A stretch of 64,000 bases of DNA from Glebionis coronaria (Eukaryota > Streptophyta > Magnoliopsida > Asterales > Asteraceae), in the NCBI GenBank assembly GCA_025667525.1, contig CM046876.1, positions 528,218,538-528,282,537 of the forward strand. Direction: 5' to 3'. Below are positions 40,097 through 52,199 of the stretch, piece by piece. The notes under the pieces are model-generated. The model was not told the origin of the DNA and searched no databases. It saw nothing but the letters and a program-made list of their open reading frames with translations. The translations under genes were made by a program, and so were the position numbers. Position 1 is the stretch's first letter. The number at the start of each line of letters is the position of its first letter.

Positions 40097-43000
40097 ATCT
40101 TCTAAATCATCCATTCGACATTCATTTGATACCCGTTAATTTTGGTAGTTTCGACGTCATAATTGGTATGGACTGGTTAGCAAAATATCACGCAACCATT
40201 GTGTGTGACGAAAAGCTAGTCCGTATACCGTGGGGAAAGGAAAATCTAATTGTCCGAGGAGAAGGAAATTCCGATAGAACTGACACCCAACTGAGTGTTA
40301 TCTCATGCACCAAAGTCCAGAAGTATATACTAAAAGTATGTCCTATCTTTTTGGCACATATTTCAAAAACAGACAAAGAAGAGGAACCAGAGAAGAAACA
40401 AATCAAGGACGTGCTAATTGTCCGTGATTATCCCGAAGTTTTCTTAGACGACTTACCTGGTTTACCTACGACTCGTCAAGTGGAATTTCAAATTGACTTG
40501 ATACCAGGAGTTGCACATGTAGCTAAAGCACCATACCGATTAGCACCGACCGAGATGAAAGAACTCGCTGAACAGCTTCAAGAACTATCAGACAAAGGTT
40601 TTATCAGACCCAGTTCCTCGCCTTGGGGAGCTCCAGTGCTTTTTGTCCAAAAGAAAGATGGTTCTTTCCGAATGTGCATCGATTACAGGGAACTGAATAA
40701 GTTAACTATAAAGAATCGTTATCTGCTACCACGAATCGACGACCTATTTGATCAACTACAAGGATCGGGGGTGTATTCCAAGATTGATTTAAGATCTGGA
40801 TACCATCAGCTGAGAGTTAGAGAGGAGGACATACCAAAAACAGCCTTCAGGACTCGTTACGGTCATTACGAATTTTAGGTCATGCCATTTGGATTGACCA
40901 ACGCACCAGCCATATTCATGGACCTCATGAATCGAGTGTGCAGACCGTATCTGGATAAGTTCATCATCGTTTTCATCGACGACATACTCATCTATTCCAA
41001 GAATGAGCAAGAGCACGGAGAACATCTTGCTCAAGTACTGAAATTACTTAAGGAAGAAAATCTATACGCCAAATTCTCCAAATGTGATTTCTCGATTCCT
41101 AAAGTACATTTTCTTGGTCACGTGATCCACAGCAAAGGAATTCAGGTAGATCCCGCAAAAGTCAAATCCGTAAAGGATTGGGCAGCACCCACTTCGCCAA
41201 AGGAAATTCGCCAATTCTTAGGTCTTGCCGGTTACTACCGGAGATTTATAGAAGGATTTTCTAAGATAGCTAAACCTATGACGAAGGTTACTCAGAAAGG
41301 CGTGAAATTTGATTGGAGAGAAAAATAAGAAGCCGCATTCCAAACCATAAAACAAAAATTATGTAGTGTACCTATTTTAGCCTTACCAGAAGGCAACGAA
41401 GATTTCGTTGTCTACTATGATGCCTCACACAAAGGCTTAGGAGTTGTGTTAATGCAGAGACAGAAAGTGATTGCTTATGCTTCAAGGCAACTGAATAATC
41501 ACGAGCAGAATTACTCTACTCATGATCTAGAGCTTGGATCCGTAGTTTTTGCCTTAAAAATCTAGAGGCACTACCTATATGGAACAAAGTGCACAGTGCA
41601 TACCGACCACAAAAGTTTACAACACATTCTAGACCAGAAGGAGTTGAACATGAGGCAACGTCGTTGGATAGAATTGCTCAGTAACTACGATTGTGATATC
41701 AAATACCACCCGGGTAAAGCCAGCGTAATTGCAGATGCACTAAGCCGCAAGAGAACTGATCCTCCCATGAGAGTTCGAGCCCTAGTTATGACCATTAGCT
41801 TGGATCTACCCAAGCAGATATTAAAGGCTCAACTCCAAGAACAGAAACCTGAAAACATTGGGAAGGAAGACATAGGAGGAATGCTTAGGACTGATCTAAG
41901 CAAGGAGAAGTTAGAAGCCAGAGCAGACGGAACGTAAAGTTTACACGGGAGAAGTTGGTTACCATGTTACGGAGACTTGAGATACGTGATCATGCACGAA
42001 TCTCATAAGTCTAAGTACTCCATACATCCCGGATCTGAAAAGATGTATCAGGACGTGAAGAAGTTATATTGGTAGCCAAACCTGAAGGCAGACATTTCCA
42101 CATACGTGAAGAAATGTCTGACTTGTGCCTGAGTGAAGACAGAACATCAGAGACCATCAGGTTTGTTAGTCCAACCCGAAATACCGAAATGGAAATGGGA
42201 CAACATCACCATGGACTTCATTACCAAACATCCTACTTCATCTCACGGTTACGATACAATTTGGGTAATCGTCGACCGACTCACAAAAACAGCTCATTTC
42301 CTGCCCATCAGAGAAAATGACTCTCTGAACAAGTTGGCCAAACTGTACCTAAAGGAAGTTGTGACAAGACACGGTATACCAGTCTCAATCATCTGTGATC
42401 GAGATGGTAGATTTACGTCAAACTTTTGGAAAGCTTTTCAACGGGCTTTAGGAACAAACTTGGACATGAGTACTGCTTATCACCCACAGGCTGAAGGTCA
42501 GAGTGAACGAACAATCCAAACATTGGAAGACATGCGGAGGGCATGTGTGATCGACCTTGGGAAAGGATGGGTCGAACATATACGATTGTTTGAATTCTAC
42601 TACAACAACAGCTACCATGCCATCATCAAAGCATCACCATTTGAGGCCCTCTATGGCCGCAAGTGCAGATCACTCGTGTGCTGGGCAGAGGTGGGGGAAT
42701 TGCAGCTGACTGGACCCGAACTGATCCAAGAGACTACTGAGAAGATCACTCTCATCAAACAAAGAATTCAAGCTGCAAAAGACAGACAGAAGAGCTATGC
42801 AGGTCGCAAACGGAAACCTATGGAATTCGCATTAGGTGAATGTGTTATGCTCAAGGTATCACCTTGGAAGGGCGTTGTACAATTTGGAAAAACGTAGGAA
42901 ATTAAATCCACGTTACGTAGGACCCTTCAAAGTGATCGCCAGAATCGGTGAAGTCGCTTATCGTTTGGAGTTACCCCAGCAGTTGAGTCGGGTACACTCT

Positions 43001-43252
43001 ACATTCCATGTGTCAAACTTAAAGAAGTGGTACGCGGATGAGCCGTTAGCCATGCCATTGGAGGGAGTCCACTTTGATGACAAACTCCAATTCATATAAG
43101 AACCTGTTGAAGTCATGGAAAGAGTAGTCAAGAAACTAAAGTGAAGCCAAATACCGTTAGTTAAGATACGTTGGAACTCTAGAAGAGGTCCTGAGTTCAC
43201 TTGGGAATGCGAAGACTCATTTAGAACTAAGTACCCACATCTGTTCACCTGA
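40097..43252 (+). pseudogene. Tekay pol: protease end, RT, RNase H, integrase, chromodomain
   Basis: One frame from 40097 to about 42895 encodes: the protease end ([15 protein letters not shown]); RT ([29 protein letters not shown], catalytic FIDDILIYS); RNase H ([28 protein letters not shown]); and integrase with CLTC, then D in ITMDFI, D in CDRDGRF, E in [12 protein letters not shown]. It is interrupted by stops at 40876 (TAG), 41326 (TAA), 41563 (TAG), 41935 (TAA), 42073 (TAG) and 42130 (TGA). A one-base insertion in an A-run near 42890 shifts the frame; the rest ([12 protein letters not shown], then a chromodomain with FTWECEDSF) has stops at 43097 (TAA) and 43142 (TGA). Clearly dead. The chromodomain places it in the Tekay/Del branch. 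Confidence 0.9.
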
Positions 43253-43305
43253 GCAGTAACGTCATCTTAAGCTTTGAGGACAAAGCTAAAATAACGAGAT
43301 AGTGC

Positions 43306-45730
43306 TGTAAAACCTGTAATTTTCAGGTTTTGACTATGACATCATTGTACATGTCACCTCATGATATCTATATATATTACCACCTTTGCATGAAATCTTT
43401 GAGCAGTCATATGCATCATGCATAAGCATACATCATTTAAATCATCAGAACATGGAAACATTTGACCATATGACATTATATTATGATTATGAGTATTTAA
43501 TCATAAGGACACAGTCACATTTGTATGACTACATTATATGAGCATACAGGGTTTTAAACAATCATTCATTTGGGACTATTAAGTCACCTGAAACACATGA
43601 TCATAAGCATTCATCAATTTGGTTTATAAAAATCTAAACTCATGATCACAATTTAATAACAAGTACCAAAGAACTATTTTATGTTTTAAAATATATAAAT
43701 ATATATTTTCCTCACCTCATAAAAAATACTACGATACGACATAAACTACTTTTTATTATTAGATATTACAATTATCCACTTTAACTTATTCTCACAAATG
43801 TCTTACATTTAAAATAAAGTAAACCACACATTTATTTAATTACGACTATACTTTCACCAAGGATCCCAAAACTTAACCAAATTGACTTAGACTTGAACCT
43901 ACTTCTACAACATTATACCTAGACTCTTAGTAACCATAACAAAACACCAAAAATCAACTAAGAACTATCTTAGACACCATATTCTAGCCGAATACCTCTC
44001 AACACACATTGACACTAACTTAAAATCATTAAAACTTATACTTGACAACTTGACATGTACCATTAGCTACTCATTAAAACCATACACTATTCAAGTCACA
44101 TCACTTTCTTTTGACTAACAAAACGGCTCGCTATACATTAAACAAAAGGTAATGTGTACATTTGTTGCCATTAATAGGAAGTACTATGATATCTTAGTGC
44201 TAGGATATGCCTTGTAGTAAACCTAAGACAACTAACACATACCCTTTCCTTTTAGACGTGTGATGTGCCCAAGCCACACAAACATTACATCTTGTACATC
44301 ACCTCATTGTAGTTACACTATGCAACTCTAATTTGTCCCCTTTGACATACATAGATGCGATGGATGGAGAGTTACCAAAAGCAAAGTGTACATCCATTGC
44401 ATTAATAACCTAGTACTTCTAGTACTTGGGAAAATCACATCATATCTAAGCCAAAACTCTCTCTTGTCGTGGCCTAACCCTAAGCCACACACATAAGCCT
44501 CACCTTGATATTTATCTAGCACATTTGGACTTCACTTTTCACTTACTTCACTTAATTTCGGATCACACCAATTCACATAACACCTAGACGCAAAAAACAT
44601 TTACTACCCCAAAATCTTGGACCTCATAGCATTTAGTGCAAGTTCTTTCCCAATTCGTGGCTCACAAGGCAAAACAAGAAGTTTAGATCTCGACTATAAA
44701 CTCCATCCGTGTAGAACTCAAGTAGAAACAAGGGTTTGGATAGTGTGTTCTTCATTCATCATCTTCCTACATACAAGTAAGTTTAAAACCTCCATTTCAA
44801 CCTTTTCTTACTTCTTATCGCATGTCATGCATGTAGAAGCTTAGAAAACGAAGTTATGTTTGCATGCACACGTAAAAACCACCATAGGACAACCCACAAA
44901 CAACATATAAGTCTACGCTCATTATGTTTCGTGGGCAAACATGCTTCAAAAACATTATATCTATGATGAACTAGTAGAAACCTTGCTTAAAGAAACCTAA
45001 GTAAGCCCTAGTTAATAACTTAGTGTTATACCCTAAGCAATAAGCTCAAACTATAAGCCATAAGCCTCGACTTATTTTAAGCCGAGTATAAAACACCTAT
45101 TTGATAGGATCATTAAGCTTAGGACAATGTTTAGGAGTAGAGGAACTAATAAACTATCCATAATAAGCCATAAGCTTATTTAAGCCGAGACAAATAAGCC
45201 ATAAGCCTATATAAGCCGAGACAAATAAGCCCATAAAACCATATATATAAGCCGAGATAAAAAAGCCCATAAGCCCTAGTGCCAAATTTAGACTTATTAG
45301 TTTTGGTTAGTAATATCACTAGTAAAAAAAGCTAGCCCGTTAGGCCCATAGACCCAAACCGTGACCCTATTGGGCCAACCAAGCCCAAAATCATGTTTGG
45401 GAGACTTTTCGTGCCTTTGTTGTAATTTGGTGAAATTTATAGTCAAAAACATAAATATATAAAACATGTATATAAATTTCGTGACTTTAAAGAAGTATAA
45501 AGACCAAATTTGTCATTTATAAAAGTGTAGGGTGCGTTTGTGTTTAAACCGAGAACCTACCAAACCATAAGGACTTTTGTCACTTTGGAAACTTATATAA
45601 AACACTAGGTAATAAATGGTTTTTGCTTTGTGTTTGTGTTTGTGTACTCGATATCGTTCTTGGTATCTAATCGAATTGATCACGGTTCAAAGTGGAATTG
45701 TCGATGTTGGTCACTAAAAGGGGGAGCTTG
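43306..45730 (+). repeat. 3' LTR of the Tekay element, first part
   Basis: Starts TGTAAAACCTG shortly after the pol end, preceded by GATAGTGC. Non-coding and AT-rich. Contains a decayed ~31-bp repeat (45054-45290). No gene seen. The remaining LTR pieces are 47349-47616 and 56975-58276; together they would make an LTR of about 4 kb. Confidence 0.6.
45054..45290 (+). repeat. Decayed ~31-bp tandem repeat (AAGCC-rich)
   Basis: About five imperfect units of the form ATAAGCCATAAGCCTATAT followed by AAGCCGAGACAA; the first is separated from the others by unrelated sequence (45090-45160). Inside the Tekay LTR. Confidence 0.65.
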
Positions 45731-47348
45731 ATTATCTATTTCTATTAAAATTACAAGATAATAAAACTAAAAAGTAATTAGAAACTAAATTAAAAATACT
45801 TAGGAAAATAAAATGCGAAAAGACAATTTAAAATTAAACTCGACAAAAAGTTAAAACTCGAATGAAAGTAAATTTGAAAGCTCTACTATTAAACTAAGAC
45901 AAAACAAGTTTAAAAATAACATTAAGTAAAAATGCGGGAAAAGTTAAATTTGAAAAATAAAATTAAAAACTTGAAATTGGATCGCAGTCAATGTGATCGG
46001 GGTGCTTGATCGTGCATGGATCGCACTTGGATCGTACTTGGTGATCGTACCCTCGATCGTGACCTTTGATCGCAACAAATGATCGCAGCCTACGATCGTA
46101 ACAATCGATCGTAGACTAGTGATCGTAGTCAGTATGATCGCACTCAATGCGATCGTAGCCACAGATCGTAGCCTACGGATCGTACCCACGATGGCAACAA
46201 GTGGTCGTGGTGTGGATTGTAGGATATGATCGTAGTGAACGATCGTACTATGGATCGCAAGTAGAAACCCTAGGGGTTTATGCGATCACACTTACTCAAT
46301 CGGACTGGGTAAAACCTCAAAGCTGTTACGATGGAATTCAAAAGCAGAAAGCAAAAATGAATAAGCACAAATAAGCAAAAACGAATAAGTACTTATTCAA
46401 AACTCAACCAAATGAAAACAAGCATAAATTAAAAACTTTTAAGACGCGAAATAAGCAAACTTTATGAATCAAACTTTAAAAAGACTAAACTTTTAAGAAA
46501 ACTTAAAAGTAAATAAGCTAAATACAAAATAAGCCAATAAGCACGATAAGCTCAAAGCTCAAATCGTATAAAAACTTGGATATGAATAAAAAGTTAAACT
46601 TTTTAATCAATCAAACATCAATATTAAACAAGATGCTTTAAAATTTCGGATCAAGAACAAATAAAAATCAAGAAAGGTAGAAGAAGATTAAAGATGAAAA
46701 GCTTAAACTTGAACTTGAACTTGTAGATTAATGATTCCAAAATACAAGATTAAACTAAAGCTTAAACATGAAAGAAAGAAAAGATGAAATTCTAGTGAGA
46801 GAAAGTTAGCACTCACTTTCTCTCTCTAAAAATTAAAACTACAAAGGAAAAATGAACTAGCTAACACTAACTAACACTAACACCCTCCTAATGACACATT
46901 AGGAGGGTATATATAGGAGGTGGGGAGGCTAAGTGTTTATGCTTCCTTCTTTCTTTCTTCTCGTCTCGACTCGATTTAATTTCTTTGTCTTTCTCGACGT
47001 CGTCTCGGGATTTGTCGATATAAATTGAACTCGTCTTATAATTTTCTTCTTATTATTAGACTTGGTTCTTCGACTTCATTAAACTTCCGTCTTTAGACTT
47101 TTTCTTCGATAAATCTTCAGAATAGGCCTTGGACTTCCGTTCTTTTTGCACTCTTGATCTTTTGACTTCGTCTTTTCTCGTTTTCTTTTATAAAAGCCCG
47201 TGATAGCCCGTGTTTTCTTCCTTTTTCATATTTTTATCCTGAAACACAATAAAAACACAAACCACGCATAATTCCGACTTTTACGACATAAAATACACGT
47301 TTTGGTCTTGTTATTATTGGAAATAAGTGGTAAAAGGATAAGTGTTTT
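45731..47348 (-). repeat. LTR remnant nested in the Tekay LTR, minus orientation
   Basis: Related to 7638-8566. On the minus strand it starts near TGTGAAAACACTTATCC (47348) with a TATA box (CTATATATACCC, near 46911) about 440 bases in, and a downstream AT-rich part. The left edge is taken at TGATTATCTA, just after a purine run AAAAGGGGGAGC (45717-45728), but no target duplication is visible, so borders are approximate. It contains the GATCG word array (45979-46260). No coding sequence of the parent element remains. Confidence 0.5.
45979..46260. repeat. Irregular array of GATCG(T/C)A words
   Basis: Nineteen GATCG words in about 280 bases, most continuing as GATCGTA or GATCGCA, at irregular 10-20 base spacing. 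Several form CGATCG palindromes. It is not a fixed-period tandem repeat. It lies in the part of the LTR remnant that corresponds to the TTCCGAATAGG-containing edge of the related LTR at 7657-7720. Confidence 0.85.
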
Positions 47349-47616
47349 CACACTTATTACTAGGTTACTTTTTGTGCCTCAAATAAATATTTTCGAGACA
47401 CAAGGGACTAGTTGTGTCATTATTGAAACTTAATACAAGCCCTAACTCCTTATTAAATAATTCTGAGACTTAAGGGGGTGTTTTGCCATTTCACAAAGAT
47501 AGACCGAGCCCTAGGGACTCGGTTTGTAATTATTTCGAGACTAGGAAACTCTAGGGACCCAAACTGCCATATGTTGAAAGTGTTATAAGCCCTAGGGGCG
47601 TGTTTTGGAAATAAAC
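47349..47616 (+). repeat. 3' LTR of the Tekay element, second part
   Basis: Short AT-rich piece of the interrupted LTR. It ends with the target site TAAAC (47612-47616), duplicated at 56975-56979. Confidence 0.55.
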
Positions 47617-50028
47617 TGTAACACCCCACTTGGATAAGTGGACCGTTACGTGTATTTATGGCGTGTCATCAAAGCATAAGGTAAATGTCCTAAAACATTA
47701 ACTGACCATAAAGGAAATACCGGAATCAAACATCGGCAATCCAAACATAAGCCCAAAACATGAAAAGTAAAATACTGAAAGAAAGGACTAAACAATGTCC
47801 AAATAAGCAGAATAATGCAAGTACATAAAGTAAGAAGTCTGGATAGCTTCCATCCAAATGCACATGCTCTCAGAATCCTAAGACGTCCTGGTGTACCTGC
47901 CGTTAGAACATGGAAGGAACTACGGCTGAGCATAACGCTCAGTGAACGGATATGAAACATGATAAGGAATTACTAAAATGAAGCAAATGATAAAATACTG
48001 AAGCTGTAAGACTGATAAGTAAAGTTGCAGCGAAAATCTGTGTATAATCTGTAAAGGCTGATTTATAAATAATAAAGCTGAACTGTTATCTGTCAAATCT
48101 GAAAACATGCATTTACTGTATTTTAATTGCCAGAGCTTATATAGGTCATGTGCTGTAACAACGTTGCATGAATAACTGGAGGGGTGACCTCGTCATGCTG
48201 TAGAGGGGTGACCTCTAAATAACTGTGCTGGGTGGAGGGATCAGCTCCAATGTGAAGGATGTAGAGCACACACCACATTCACCTGCTAAACTGTAAACTG
48301 TAGCCTAGGATGCATCCATACGCCCCACTAATAATACTTATAAAATGGCCAAGCTGAGCTGAGTGGGACGATGCAGGATATCACTCTCCTGCATGTGAGT
48401 CACGACACCGGTGCCTCTAGTGTCGTGGTTACGGTACCTCCGTAACTAGTACATAAACTAATCATGCTTGTATATAATGCTCAGGCAATTTATTTAGTTA
48501 TTGATATGATTACTGATAAACTTAAACATATACTGGGGAAAACATTTGGCTGCAGACGGGGAATCCTAATCATGCATAAGAAAGGAAGTCCTTACTGAAA
48601 GGACGGGAATCCGTACGATCAATCAACTAAACGAAAGAGACAGCGAACCATAATAGTAGAGAGATAGGAATATCCGTACCTTAAATGGCGATAACGTTTT
48701 ATTCGATGCCCAATTTATACTTGAGTCAATATCTACAATTTACAAACTAGTATTATTTATTTAATTGTCTTAAGATATTTTTACAAATCATAATCCAAAA
48801 TGTACGGACCATGATTTAGTTTCCTTTATTCCAAAAACCAACTTATTATCTTGCTGCATTAATATGTATCTTGACGTTGATGTGTGTATATGATACTTTA
48901 CATGTTATACAATGATTAAACTGATAATTACATCATACAAGCTAGTACCATGCAACATGATTTGCCAACAACAAAAAAAACTCATATGCAACGCATGATT
49001 TAGTGTTTAAGCTGTACCTTCGAGCAAAAATCCATGGTCGAAACATTGAAACACAACACCATATTTGACGAGACAGGGTTAAACCCGAGACCCAAACGCA
49101 AACACGAACCGAACACTTGAAGCCAGAACTACACGTAAATGGATAGATGAACCCAAATCCTTGCTAATCACAACTATAGGTCTATAGTCACCAACGAAAG
49201 TACCCGAACCGTGTTTTCAGATATGACATGATCAAGCTAAAGGTGAGCAGACTCCGACTCGAACAATAGCACAAACCGACAAGACCCATGCTTTGAGCCG
49301 AACACATACGGTCAATTCTTTTGTGATATTGTCATGAAGGTGACAAATGTGATATATTTAGTAAATGAGTATTGGAATAAGGATGTAACAGCTTTTTTTT
49401 TGTGATTGTGATAAGGAGAATAATAGGTGATTAAATGAGCCAGTTATGCCTAAACTTTCGGTAATTTATTTTGCTACATTTGACCACCTCTTTTACTAAA
49501 ACGGAAACGTGTTACGATTCAATACTGATATCTTTTTTCTATGTATCTTTAGTTGACAATACTAGATATCAAAATTTTATGAAATACTCGATTATTACAG
49601 TAGATAATAGGTTGTCATATCATGAAGATATAGTTTCTAAATATAAGCTTGAATTAGCCTTTATTTGGTTTAACATTCACTAATCAAAAGTAATAAGATG
49701 AATTAAACTAGTATGTTTCAAAGTAGCAATTGTTTTAACTCAAAACGTTTTTTTTTTATTTAAAAGGTATTATAATTCTTATTAAAATTATAACTTAACG
49801 TTTTTATATCAAATTCTTATAATATAAACTTTACGTTATATTCAAAATGATGAAATAAAATACAAACCAATTTTTTTTTTTTTAATTCTTTTTTTTTTCG
49901 TAACGTAAGTATCTTTTCTATATAATAATACGTTCGTAATAATTATTTTTCCGAATAATTTTGTATATAGTTTATAATAGTCGAGACTGCGTATTTAAAT
50001 ATTCTGATTTTTAAATACGGGTTTTACA
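47617..50028 (-). repeat. 3' LTR (left) of the non-autonomous element
   Basis: 2412 bp, TGTAACACCCC at the left end and GGTTTTACA at the right end on the plus strand. Short open frames inside occur identically in both LTRs and are not called. Confidence 0.95.
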
Positions 50029-50140
50029 ATTCTTCCCCTCTAAAAAAAAATAATTCGTCCTCGAATTAAAGATACGACTGTACTGGGTTTTACAATTCTT
50101 CCCCTCTAAAAAGAAGAAATTCGTCCTCGAATTAAGGATA
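50017..50140 (-). repeat. Tandem duplication of LTR end plus polypurine tract
   Basis: The segment GGGTTTTACAATTCTTCCCC with the following ~40 bases (to CGTCCTCGAATTAA) occurs twice, at 50019-50071 and 50085-50136. On the minus strand each copy reads as a purine tract (AGAGGGGAAGAATT) followed by an LTR start. Only the left one borders the real LTR; the right one is an internal duplicate that contains nine bases of LTR end. Confidence 0.85.
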
Positions 50141-50599
50141 TAAGCTGATGAAGTTATAAGAACTGAAAGAGCACGTAAACTGAAAAGAACAATAAGCTGA
50201 AGGATAATTTGTCTTCTAATAGACATAATGTTGTTGATAGGTTTAAACCTGACATGACTGATATGATCATGTAACGTGACATGGCTGAAGAGAACATGGA
50301 ACAAGACATGACTGAAAGAACTTAACTGGATTTATTGAAGGAAAGGGGATGAGAGGTCCGGATGGACTCCTCCGTTTCGAGTGGCCTCCCGCTCGAAACG
50401 ATTCCTTCAAAGGTCTAAAAAAATTTCTTGGTCCTGATGACCCCTGTCCTGATGATGCTGAATATTTCCAGGTTCCATACTTAAGATGGATTTTCTGAAC
50501 CTGAATGAGTAAGTTATAGCATGTAGTATACATGAAACGGTACGTACAATTATCCTGAAAAGATAACATTTATATCTCTGGGCAGGCTGCTGAAATATA

Positions 50600-51075
50600 T
50601 AGGGATGAACTACGTGAACAATTGTGAACGTGCTACGTGAGCAATTGTGAACGTGGTTTGCGATCATAAAAGAAATGTTGTACATGGAATATGTCGTGAA
50701 TGTGATACGTGAAACATATGGCAGCTTGATACTAGAACACATCATGAATGTATGCGGAATTAGGAAGGAATGCCAAACGTTACCGCCTGAGACGTGAAAC
50801 GTCTGCCTGGTTATGGGATAGTTGTGCTAAACTTGTGTCTGGTTTCTCAAGATTTCTGTAACCGTATTCGGTAATAAACTGTGAAACGTATATCGCGAAA
50901 TGGCACACGATCTTGAACGTGAACAATGTTATGAACGCTAATGTGAGCTTAAATCATGAGATAACACAAAACATGAACTGAAACAACATCTTACTGTGAA
51001 TGAGATGTAAACGTGAAAGTGATAATAAACGTGAACGTAAGTGAACGTAAACATACACGTGATCGTGAACATGAA
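50600..51075. repeat. Region enriched in GTGAACGT-type words
   Basis: Many irregularly spaced words such as GTGAACGTG, ACGTGAAC and CGTGAGCAATTGTGAACGTG across about 475 bases. One exact near-duplicate sits at 50610-50655 (ATTGTGAACGTG with flanks). No conserved coding sense. Confidence 0.6.
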
Positions 51076-51699
51076 TTCTGTCTGATATGATGGTCGATGG
51101 AATACTTTGAATTCATATAATTTACTGCTGAATTTTCTGCAGGTCCACTACTGCGTAATCCTTTCGGATGAATGGAAACGTGTAGGCTGATCACATGGTC
51201 GATAATGGCTTATATAGTATCATACTTTTCTGAGTCTGTGGTAAATTGATGACAATCTCTATGGAATCTTGTCTCCTTCTTGTCCAAAATTTCTACTGGT
51301 AGTAATAACTCGATAGCATGACGGCGTTCTATCTTAAACCTGCTTACATGCCAGGTATTAGATATGAACATAGCTGCCTCAACGTTTTATACTGTTTCTA
51401 TAAAAATTCTGCCTGGGATTATGGTACATTCTGGTGGAAATCTGGTTGAATAGTCATGGAAGAATTTTTCGTGAGGACTGTCAGCAATTTCTGCGGTAGC
51501 AGTCATTTGAGTTCTAGAAAAATTTTGTACTTCATTCACAGGCGTCGGTCCGGACCATCAGGTGACGACCTTTACCTTCGCAGGATTGTCTGAAATTTCT
51601 TTTTGCCGAAATAGGGTGGTTCAGAATTGTCACTTTGTTCATCTGGGATATACATATGGAAAACTGCTCATAACTTTTCCTCCTATCGGAAAATCTACA

Positions 51700-52180
51700 T
51701 GTCCGCGAGAAGATGATCTCGCGCTCTTCTTTAGGATTTAGTAGATCAGAATGTGATCAATGAATACACTGACGATTTGTCTAAGAATTCATGTGAAAAA
51801 TTTTATTCATAAATTTCATAATATAGCTGGAGCATTAGGGAGCTCAGAAGTATGATTCAAAATTTTTGAGAGACCATACTATGTGCAACAACATTCTACG
51901 AAACATCACGTTATTTCTCTCGCCACCGATGGTAGTATGATCGGAAATTTTTCTGGGAAAATGTTCAAGGCATCATAGCAGGTCAAATAAACCTTCTATA
52001 CGTGGGATGAATATCAATTTATAATGGTGATTTGATAAATTTTTCTGTGGTCGATACATGATCTCATGTTACTGGCCTTCTTCCTGATGGACATAAACGA
52101 TCCACCTTCTGGTATGTGCTAGGGCGATTTAGCCTCGTTCCGGTAACTCTGGCAGCAATTGTTGCAACTCTTTTAACTTA
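51700..52180 (-). pseudogene. Degenerate gypsy reverse transcriptase remnant
   Basis: On the minus strand, 52180-52050 reads in pieces like the RT N-terminus (ELPE, IRPS, then RKKA and CID by switching frames), and 51850-51715 reads like the catalytic region: TNAPAI followed by FIDHILIY. The second catalytic Asp of the FxDD motif is His here, and numerous stops and shifts are present. This is the only pol domain I can identify; protease, RNase H and integrase are not recognisable. Confidence 0.65.
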
Positions 52181-52199
52181 GCTGACACCTTGAAATAAA

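Noticed and set aside
47646..47960. 104-codon frame repeated at 54592-54906 as a duplicated gene.
   Set aside because: It lies inside the two LTRs of one element; duplication is by LTR synthesis.
49471..49683. 70-codon frame repeated at 56417-56629.
   Set aside because: LTR sequence; no recognisable protein.
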